Shown here: piece after piece, positions 1 through 4,593 of the stretch | Layout: every line of letters begins with the position of its first letter | Numbering within the stretch: the stretch's first letter is position 1 | Source of the DNA: Pseudomonadota bacterium | GTDB lineage: Bacteria > Pseudomonadota > Gammaproteobacteria > Burkholderiales > Burkholderiaceae_D | Length of the DNA: 5,752 nt | NCBI GenBank assembly: GCA_023416415.1 | Contig: JAEZHR010000315.1 | Location: 1-5,752, forward strand | Direction: 5' to 3' | Notes under the pieces: model-generated | What the model saw: the letters and a program-made list of their open reading frames with translations, nothing else | Databases searched by the model: none | What the model was told of the DNA's origin: nothing | Program-made: the position numbers and the translations under genes

Positions 1-339
1 GTCTGGTTCTACCAGCAACAGGAGCAGCGCGAGCGCCATGCCAAGAGCTATACGTACGTGGAAGAGGTGGCCATCAGCCACGGCGGGCATTCGATCCGCG
101 CCAGCGTGGCCGTGCTGGTCAGCACAACCGAGATGGAGTGGGCGAAGCAGCAGCGCGACGCAATGACGATTACCTTGCAGCGCGCCCTGTTCGAACTCGA
201 TCCGCAGGACGTGCGTGCGCCGGGTGCGCTGCAGGCCTTTCAGGACGGGTTGCGGGCCAGATTGAATCAGACCCTGGATACGGACAAGATCCAGCAGGTG
301 TTGCTGACCGAGTTTCTGATTTCGGAAGGCGATTTCTGA
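1..339 (+). CDS. FliL-family protein, C-terminal part (5' end outside window)
   Basis: The frame is open from base 1 to the TGA at 337-339, giving 112 visible residues; the true start lies upstream. FliL proteins are single-pass inner-membrane proteins whose periplasmic domain sits around the flagellar stator and basal body. The visible part starts with an aromatic stretch (VWFYQQQ) that looks like the exit of a membrane helix, followed by a charged linker. Then come a beta-rich segment (ASVAVLVSTTEMEW), a helical region with the FliL-like pattern of small residues before an amphipathic helix (ALQAFQDGLRARLNQ, about residues 77-91), and the family-typical ending VLLTEFLIS. No other flagellar gene is visible, so it may be a stand-alone FliL-like protein rather than the flagellar one. 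It converges on the flavoprotein gene with a 39-base gap. The family call comes from the C-terminal pattern alone and is moderate. Confidence 0.6.
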   Translation, partial: VWFYQQQEQRERHAKSYTYVEEVAISHGGHSIRASVAVLVSTTEMEWAKQQRDAMTITLQRALFELDPQDVRAPGALQAFQDGLRARLNQTLDTDKIQQVLLTEFLISEGDF

Positions 340-344
340 ATCCT

Positions 345-364
345 GCCGGGGACGCTTCCTCGGC
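345..364. terminator. imperfect hairpin between convergent genes
   Basis: Bases 345-352 pair with 356-364, with two G.T wobbles, one bulged C (361) and a 3-base loop. It lies in the 39-base gap between the FliL-like gene and the convergent flavoprotein gene, where a terminator would be expected. No T-run follows on either strand, so an intrinsic terminator is only a weak proposal. Confidence 0.25.
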
Positions 365-378
365 ACACGGCTTGATCG

Positions 379-1296
379 TCAGGGACCGCCAGCGCGCAGA
401 CGATTGTGTATTGCCGTGGCTGCCACGGCTGCCTGCCCCATCGCCACCGCGATCTGGTTCAGGCCTTCGACGATGTCTCCGGCGGCATACAGACCGCCTA
501 CCGAGCTTTGCTGATGGCGATCCACCTGCAGCGCGCCTGCTTCGGAGAGCACAGCGCCGAGATCGCCGGCAAGTTGGCTGTTGACCCGCGTGCCGAGCGC
601 TGCATACACCACATCGAAGGGTGCGAGGCCGCCGTCCAGAAGGCAAAGCTGCATGTGCGGCGCAGCCTGCGCGGTCAGGGCCACGCCCGTCACCGGTCCC
701 TCAAGCACATCGACCCGCGCGTCGTGCAGCCGGGCACGAGCCTTATCCGAGAGCCGCAGAGGCGTACCGATCGCACACAGGTGCACGCTTCTGGCGAAGT
801 GGCGCACGAAGATCGCTTCATTCAAGCCGCTGTTGCCGTGCCCGAGCACGGCCACGCGTCTGTCGATCGCCTCATAGCCATCGCAGATCGGGCAATAGCG
901 CAGGCAGCCGCTCGCCACCGCGCGATCGACTTCGGGAAAGGGCGGCGCTTCGTCATGCACGCCGGTGGCCAGCAGCACCGTGCGGGCGCGCCAGCTGCGC
1001 CGCCCGTCATGGGCGATGAACTGTCCGCGCGCATCGCGCTTCAACCGCTGCACGCGCGCAGCGAGCCGTTGCACCTCGTAGTGCTCGGCATGCGCGCGCA
1101 GGCGCTTCAGCACATCCGGGCCGTGGATGCCGCCGGCGAAGCCCGGGTAATTGTGTGAAGTTGGAATCTGCGCGAGCCGGCTTTCGCCGGCGTCGAGCAG
1201 AACGAAGCGTCGCAGGAAACGTGCGAGGTAGATGGAGGCGGTCAGGCCCGCTGCGCCTGCGCCGATGATGATGCAGTCGAGCGAATCCCTTGCCAT
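379..1296 (-). CDS. thioredoxin-reductase-like NAD(P)/FAD-dependent disulfide oxidoreductase
   Basis: This 305-residue protein has the fold order of low-Mr thioredoxin reductases: FAD-binding GAGAAG at 12-17, ATG at 110-112, redox motif CPICDG at 135-140, nucleotide-binding GHGNSG at 152-157, and the second FAD motif GGLYAAGD at 267-274. Length is close to bacterial TrxB (about 320). The CPIC pair should carry a redox-active disulfide next to the flavin. The segment after the nucleotide-binding loop reads SVHLCAIGTPLRLS, so the HRRxxxR signature with which TrxB grips the NADPH phosphate is missing. It probably uses NADH, another donor, or works as an oxidase of the GliT type, and I would not name it trxB. 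The ATG at 1296 lies six bases after the stop of the acidic-protein gene, with only a weak GAAG as ribosome site, which suggests translational coupling. The natural substrate is unknown. Confidence 0.85.
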   Translation of the reverse strand: MARDSLDCIIIGAGAAGLTASIYLARFLRRFVLLDAGESRLAQIPTSHNYPGFAGGIHGPDVLKRLRAHAEHYEVQRLAARVQRLKRDARGQFIAHDGRRSWRARTVLLATGVHDEAPPFPEVDRAVASGCLRYCPICDGYEAIDRRVAVLGHGNSGLNEAIFVRHFARSVHLCAIGTPLRLSDKARARLHDARVDVLEGPVTGVALTAQAAPHMQLCLLDGGLAPFDVVYAALGTRVNSQLAGDLGAVLSEAGALQVDRHQQSSVGGLYAAGDIVEGLNQIAVAMGQAAVAATAIHNRLRAGGP

Positions 1297-1302
1297 CGTG
1301 CT

Positions 1303-1773
1303 TCAGCGCCGGCTCTGGTGGCGTTGCGCGCGGACCCGGGTCGTCTCGGTGATTGGAGGCAGTTCGTCGTCGACCTCTTCGTTGCCTGCCTCCTCCTCCC
1401 CGGCCATTTGTTCGAAGTCTGGCGCCTCGTCCGCGTCGATGTAGTCGATGCGGTCGGCCGCCGTCTCGGGTCTGATGGCCGGATCGCGCCCCGCAGCCGC
1501 CGCCTCGCCGCTGCCGTGCGAATCGGTGTCCGAATCCAGCCAGGCGTCGCCCAGGTCGGGGCCGGCGCTGGGGTCCGCCGCCGCGCTGTCGGGATCGTCG
1601 GTGGTGCCCTTGTCCAGGCCGATATCGTTTTCCTCGGTCCAGCGCACGCTGTCCTGCACGTCGCTGCCGTTGTCCGAGCTGTCGCTCGGGCCCAGTTGCC
1701 GGGTGCCACGTCCACGGTCGGTAATGCGATCGCGGATCGGCTCGTTGTCCGGGTCCAGGGTGCTGCTTGCCAT
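1303..1773 (-). CDS. small acidic, probably disordered conserved-type hypothetical protein
   Basis: The 156-residue protein begins at the ATG at 1773-1771. A longer frame opens at 1833, but GAGGAG lies six bases before the 1773 ATG and decides the start. By count it has 41 Asp/Glu against 15 Lys/Arg, no Cys, and many Gly, Ser, Pro and Ala, so it should be soluble, strongly negative and largely unfolded. No signal peptide or membrane segment is visible. Recognisable short pieces are RGTRQLGPSDSSDNGSD (20-38 region), IGLDKGTTDDPDS (51-63), an Asp cluster at 80-84, AAAAGRDPAIRP (91-102), and a Glu-rich stretch at 126-137 before a basic tail (RVRAQRHQSRR). The RGT..LGPSDSSD and GLDxGTT pieces remind me of a recurrent unnamed proteobacterial acidic protein, from memory only. 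It is the first gene of a two-gene unit with the flavoprotein. Function unknown. Confidence 0.8.
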   Translation of the reverse strand: MASSTLDPDNEPIRDRITDRGRGTRQLGPSDSSDNGSDVQDSVRWTEENDIGLDKGTTDDPDSAAADPSAGPDLGDAWLDSDTDSHGSGEAAAAGRDPAIRPETAADRIDYIDADEAPDFEQMAGEEEAGNEEVDDELPPITETTRVRAQRHQSRR

Positions 1774-1779
1774 GTCGTG

Positions 1780-1785
1780 CTCCTC
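1780..1785 (-). promoter_or_regulatory. Shine-Dalgarno of the acidic-protein gene
   Basis: GAGGAG on the minus strand, six bases before the ATG at 1773-1771. It is the reason for choosing this start over the in-frame upstream ATG codons at 1833 and 1809, which have no such site. Confidence 0.75.
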
Positions 1786-1797
1786 GTTTCGTTGCGT

Positions 1798-1816
1798 GGC
1801 AGCGTGCATCGCTGCC
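1798..1816 (-). promoter_or_regulatory. perfect 7-bp hairpin in the leader of the acidic-protein gene
   Basis: GGCAGCG (1798-1804) and CGCTGCC (1810-1816) pair perfectly around a 5-base loop. In the minus-strand transcript the stem ends 12 bases before the ribosome-binding site. It could shape translation or protect the mRNA 5' end. I saw no clear minus-strand promoter. Confidence 0.4.
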
Positions 1817-1898
1817 GGCGAAAACTGCAGCAATATCCGTGCCCCAAGACGCTCCCGTACTGCCCATGTTCAAAAGAAACCGCTTTGCGCGCACTCGA

Positions 1899-1926
1899 GG
1901 AACTTTCCATTTGCACATTGAGTCGC
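1899..1926 (+). promoter_or_regulatory. candidate ECF/sigma-E-type promoter for the exported repeat protein
   Basis: GGAACTT at 1899-1905 equals the sigma-E (RpoE) -35 consensus. After 16 bases comes GTCGC (1922-1926), a partial match to the GTC-type -10. Transcription would start near 1935, about 45 bases before the ATG at 1980. The downstream product is an exported protein, which fits an envelope-stress sigma factor. The -10 half is imperfect, and which sigma factor would be used is inference. Confidence 0.4.
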
Positions 1927-1936
1927 TTGAGCATGT

Positions 1937-1954
1937 GGCCGGCAACAGCCGGCC
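1937..1954 (+). promoter_or_regulatory. perfect 7-bp hairpin in the leader of the exported-protein gene
   Basis: GGCCGGC (1937-1943) and GCCGGCC (1948-1954) pair perfectly around an AACA loop, 14 bases before the AGGAG ribosome site at 1969-1973. No T-run follows directly, so it looks more like a leader structure than a terminator. Confidence 0.45.
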
Positions 1955-1979
1955 GTCCAATTGTTTTCAGGAGAACATC

Positions 1980-2414
1980 ATGAGAAGGACCTCTTGCCTG
2001 CTGGGCGCTGTCATCGCACTGACCGGCATCCAGTTCGCCGTCGCGCAGACCCTGTACTCGCCCGACCGTGCGCAGGACGACCGCGAGACACCACCCGTGA
2101 CGGCGCCGGAAGCGGCCTCCGGGGCCACCTCGGGCGGCAACGCCGTCGAGCCGCAATCCGGCCGCACGCCGGAGTACACCGTTGGCACCATCGTACAAAC
2201 CCAGCCGCCGACCCGGGGCATGTCAGCGGCCGAACTCAGCGGCGATCCGCTGGTAATGGCCCGCGAAGCGCGCGCCCAGGCACGCGAGGAATACCGCGAA
2301 CGTGAGCGTGAGGCGCGGCGCGAATACCGTGCCGAGAAGCGGGAGGCGCGACGCGAGTATCGCGATGAGAGGCGGGAGGCCGACCGCATCATGGATCAGC
2401 AGATGGGCAAGTAG
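1980..2414 (+). CDS. small exported protein with three Arg/Glu-rich 11-residue repeats
   Basis: The 144-residue protein starts at the ATG at 1980, six bases after AGGAG (1969-1973). A Sec signal peptide is clear: basic MRR, a hydrophobic core to about residue 19, and AVA before Q23 as cleavage site; Cys6 is not in a lipobox. The mature part has a Pro/Gly/Ser/Thr-rich, probably flexible region (24-90), then a highly charged helix. Residues 101-111, 112-122 and 123-133 are three repeats of the pattern A-R-x-E-Y-R followed by five mostly charged residues (positions 1-6 nearly invariant), with Tyr at 105, 116 and 127. Such a sequence should form a long single helix or a hendecad coiled coil in the periplasm. 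It ends RIMDQQMGK. No enzyme motif is present and I recognise no family. A scaffold, chaperone-like or surface-binding role would be a guess. Confidence 0.8.
   Translation: MRRTSCLLGAVIALTGIQFAVAQTLYSPDRAQDDRETPPVTAPEAASGATSGGNAVEPQSGRTPEYTVGTIVQTQPPTRGMSAAELSGDPLVMAREARAQAREEYREREREARREYRAEKREARREYRDERREADRIMDQQMGK
2280..2378 (+). repeat. three tandem 33-base units (11-residue protein repeat)
   Basis: Units at 2280-2312, 2313-2345 and 2346-2378 encode three related 11-residue blocks inside the exported protein. The protein repeat is clearer than the DNA repeat because synonymous codons differ between units, so the duplication is not very recent or the repeat is under protein-level selection. 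Confidence 0.85.
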
Positions 2415-2444
2415 CACCCTGAGACGGAAGCGGCAGCGCCGTTG

Positions 2445-2473
2445 AGGGACCGGTAAAATCGACACCGGTCCCT
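2445..2473. promoter_or_regulatory. perfect 10-bp inverted repeat enclosing a TAAAAT box upstream of dinB
   Basis: AGGGACCGGT (2445-2454) and ACCGGTCCCT (2464-2473) are perfect inverted arms with a 9-base centre. TAAAAT at 2454-2459, a plausible sigma-70 -10 box, begins on the last base of the left arm and fills the loop; 29 bases separate it from the dinB GTG. The site could be an operator over the promoter or a terminator of the upstream exported-protein gene. No T-run follows on either strand, and no good -35 was seen. It does not match the LexA CTGT-N8-ACAG pattern. Confidence 0.45.
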
Positions 2474-2488
2474 ACCTGTTCGCTTCTC

Positions 2489-3592
2489 GTGTCCGTCTCT
2501 CCGCGCAAGATCATCCACTGCGACTGCGATTGCTTCTATGCAGCAGTCGAAATGCGCGACGATCCTTCGCTGCGTGGTCGCCCGCTGGCGGTGGGCGGTC
2601 GTGCCGACCGGCGCGGCGTGATTGCCACCTGCAACTACGAGGCGCGCCACTATGGCGTGCGCTCGGCGATGTCCACCGCCCAGGCGCTGCAGCGCTGCCC
2701 CGATCTGATCGTGCTGCCGCCGGCCATGGACAAGTACCGCGCCGCGTCGCGCCAGATTCTCGCGATCTACCGCGACTACACCGAACTCGTCGAGCCGCTG
2801 TCGCTGGACGAGGCGTATCTCGACGTCACCGATGCACCCCAGCATCGCAACAGCGCAACCCTGATTTCGCAGGAAATCCGCGAGCGGATCTTCGACACCG
2901 TCGGCATCACCGCCTCGGCCGGCATCGCGCCCAACAAGTTCATTGCCAAGATTGCCAGCGACTGGAACAAGCCCAACGGCCAGCACGTCGTGCGTCCGCA
3001 GGATGTCGACGCCTTCGTTGCGGCGCTCCCGGTCGGCAAGCTGTTCGGCGTCGGCAAGGTCACCGCGCAAAAGCTCAACAAGCTCGGCGTGCACACCTGT
3101 GCCGATCTGCGCGGCTGGACCCTGCTCGAACTGCAGCGTCGCTTCGGCAAGTTCGGCACCAGCCTCTATCACCTGTGTCGCGGCGTGGATACGCGCAGCG
3201 TCAAGCCGGACCGCGAACGCAAGTCGGTCAGCGTCGAGGAAACCTATGCCCAGGACCTGCCGGATCTGGCCGCCTGTCAGCGTGCGTTGTCGCCGCTGAT
3301 CGAGGAGCTGGGCAAGCGCATGCAGCGCAAGCAGGTCAACGAGGACGGACGCGGCATCCACAAGCTGTTCGTCAAGTTGCGCTTCTCCGACTTCCGGCGT
3401 ACGACCGCTGAATGCGTGAGCGCGAATGTCGATCCTGCAGCGTGCGCGCGCCTGCTCGAAACCGCGTGGTTGCGCGCCGAACGCCCGGTGCGCCTGATCG
3501 GAGTCGGCGTGCGCCTGACCGAGGAAGACGATCTGTCGCAGCTTGGCCTGTTCGACGCATTCGTAACAGACTCGGAAACGGCCGACGGGTAG
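2489..3592 (+). CDS. dinB: DNA polymerase IV (Y-family translesion polymerase)
   Basis: The 367-residue protein reads as DinB over its full length (E. coli Pol IV has 351). It copies damaged or misaligned template DNA without proofreading. The palm carries the metal-binding acids D12 (in IIHCDCDCFYAAVE) and D107-E108 (SLDEAYLD); Y17 sits at the steric-gate position. The helix-hairpin-helix region FGVGKVTAQKLNKLG covers 186-200, and the little finger about 245-345. Near the C-terminus QLGLF (351-355) fits the beta-clamp-binding motif. The start is GTG at 2489: there is no other usable in-frame start before the catalytic residues, and PRKIIHCD aligns with the E. coli N-terminus. No Shine-Dalgarno precedes it, so initiation may be weak. 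No LexA box is visible upstream, so SOS control is not supported here. rdgC follows after 33 bases. Confidence 0.97.
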   Translation: MSVSPRKIIHCDCDCFYAAVEMRDDPSLRGRPLAVGGRADRRGVIATCNYEARHYGVRSAMSTAQALQRCPDLIVLPPAMDKYRAASRQILAIYRDYTELVEPLSLDEAYLDVTDAPQHRNSATLISQEIRERIFDTVGITASAGIAPNKFIAKIASDWNKPNGQHVVRPQDVDAFVAALPVGKLFGVGKVTAQKLNKLGVHTCADLRGWTLLELQRRFGKFGTSLYHLCRGVDTRSVKPDRERKSVSVEETYAQDLPDLAACQRALSPLIEELGKRMQRKQVNEDGRGIHKLFVKLRFSDFRRTTAECVSANVDPAACARLLETAWLRAERPVRLIGVGVRLTEEDDLSQLGLFDAFVTDSETADG

Positions 3593-3595
3593 AAT
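3590..3595 (+). promoter_or_regulatory. candidate -10 box of rdgC overlapping the dinB stop codon
   Basis: TAGAAT starts with the TAG stop of dinB and ends 30 bases before the rdgC ATG, nearly the same spacing as TAAAAT before dinB (29). A convincing -35 was not found at 16-18 bases upstream, so the promoter call rests on the box, its position and the parallel with dinB. Confidence 0.35.
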
Positions 3596-3625
3596 GGCCC
3601 CTCGTTTTTTTCGCAGGTGCCTCCC

Positions 3626-4537
3626 ATGTGGTTCAAGAATCTCCAGATCTACCGTCTCACCGCTCCCTGGACGCTTTCCGCCGACCAGCTTGAAGACAAG
3701 CTGGCTCCGCTTGCCTTCGCGCCGTGCTCCAGCAACGACATGCAGAGCCAGGGCTGGACTTCCCCGCGTGGCAACGACCGCCTGGTGCACGTGGTGAACA
3801 AGCAATTCCTGGTGCAGCTCGGCACCGAAAAGAAGCTCTTGCCATCTTCCGTGATCAATCAGGTCGCCAAGGCACGCGCGCTCGAACTCGAAGAGCAGCA
3901 GGGTTTCAAGCCGGGCAAGAAGCAGATGAAGGAAATCAAGGAACAGGTGACCGACGAACTGCTGCCGCGCGCCTTCGCGATCCAGCGCAGCACGCGCGTG
4001 TGGATCGACCCGGTCAATGGCTGGCTGGTGGTCGATGCTTCCGGTGCGGCCAAGGCCGACGAAGTCTTCAAGCTGCTGCTCAAGTCCCTCGAAGTGCTGC
4101 CCTTCGGCGTATTGCGCACCGAGCGCTCGCCGCTGTCGGCCATGACCGACTGGCTCGCCGCCGATGAAGCCCCGGCCGGCTTCACCATCGACCAGGACAC
4201 CGAGCTGCGCTCGACCACCGAAGGCAAGGCCACCGTGCGCTACGTGCGCCACACGCTGGAGCCGGAAGACGTTCGCCGTCACATCGAAAGCGGCAAGCAG
4301 TGCACCCGTCTGGCGATGACCTGGGCCGACCGCGTCTCGTTCGTGCTGACCGAATCGCTCGCCATCAAGCGTGTGGCGCCGCTGGACGTGCTCAAGGAGA
4401 ACCAGGACGCCGCATTGCAGAACGATGACGAGCGCTTCGACACCGACTTCGCGCTGATGACGGGCGAACTGGCGAAGATGATCGCCGACATCGTCGAAGC
4501 GCTGGGCGGTGAAGAGAAGGAAAAGCAGGCGGCTTGA
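3626..4537 (+). CDS. rdgC: recombination-associated protein RdgC
   Basis: RdgC is a nucleoid-associated protein that forms a ring dimer around double-stranded DNA and, in known members, restrains RecA-driven recombination. The product is 303 residues from the ATG at 3626, the same length as E. coli RdgC. Matching blocks are MWFKNLQIYRL at the start, FAPCSSNDMQSQGW (31-44), LLPRAF (112-117), VWIDPVNGWLVVD (125-137), HIESGKQCTRLAM (219-231) and FDTDFALMTGEL (271-282), then LGGE near the end. An in-frame GTG at 3617 would add three residues, but its bases belong to the AGGTG ribosome site six bases before the ATG, so 3626 is preferred. It follows dinB by 33 bases and may be read from its own TAGAAT box as well as by read-through. 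Its 3' end faces metE. Confidence 0.97.
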   Translation: MWFKNLQIYRLTAPWTLSADQLEDKLAPLAFAPCSSNDMQSQGWTSPRGNDRLVHVVNKQFLVQLGTEKKLLPSSVINQVAKARALELEEQQGFKPGKKQMKEIKEQVTDELLPRAFAIQRSTRVWIDPVNGWLVVDASGAAKADEVFKLLLKSLEVLPFGVLRTERSPLSAMTDWLAADEAPAGFTIDQDTELRSTTEGKATVRYVRHTLEPEDVRRHIESGKQCTRLAMTWADRVSFVLTESLAIKRVAPLDVLKENQDAALQNDDERFDTDFALMTGELAKMIADIVEALGGEEKEKQAA

Positions 4538-4543
4538 GCCTAC

Positions 4544-4573
4544 CTGTCGCTCCCGCGCAAGCGGGAACGACAG
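4544..4573. terminator. long GCAA-capped hairpin between rdgC and metE; dispersed-repeat-like element
   Basis: Bases 4544-4556 pair with 4561-4573 over 12 base pairs with one C/A mismatch (4550/4567) and a GCAA loop, a GNRA-type tetraloop. The core TCCCGC-GCAA-GCGGGA matches a common class of dispersed palindromes in proteobacterial genomes, whose chance translation gives peptides like VPACAGATG, seen here on the minus strand. It sits in the 48-base gap between two converging genes and could end transcription from both sides, although there is no T-run. The repeat-family call is from memory. Confidence 0.6.
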
Positions 4574-4580
4574 ACAGAAT

Positions 4581-4593
4581 CCGCCTCAGGCGG
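4581..4593. terminator. short hairpin with the metE stop codon in its loop
   Basis: CCGCC (4581-4585) and GGCGG (4589-4593) pair around TCA, the reverse complement of the metE TGA. Only five base pairs and no T-run, so function is uncertain; it may just reflect GC-rich codons next to the stop. Confidence 0.2.

Noticed and set aside
1500..1540. EF-hand or dockerin-like calcium motif in the acidic protein (LDSDTDSHGSGE)
   Set aside because: The D-x-D-x-D start is there, but the Gly at position 6 and the Glu at position 12 are out of register, and the region is low-complexity.
1774..1833. Longer N-terminus (20 more residues) for the acidic protein
   Set aside because: The added part has no ribosome site, would run through the leader hairpin and the GAGGAG site, and lacks the acidic character of the rest.
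1767..1979. In-frame N-terminal extension of the exported protein from 1767
   Set aside because: It has no ribosome site, would bury the signal peptide, and the ATG at 1980 has a well-spaced AGGAG.
2470..2500. LexA box upstream of dinB
   Set aside because: A CTGT is present near 2476, but no ACAG follows at the required eight-base spacing.
2396..4282. 628-residue open frame on the minus strand across dinB and rdgC
   Set aside because: It is the antisense of two clear genes that share one reading phase in GC-rich DNA, has no recognisable domain and an Arg/Ala/Gly/His-rich shadow composition.
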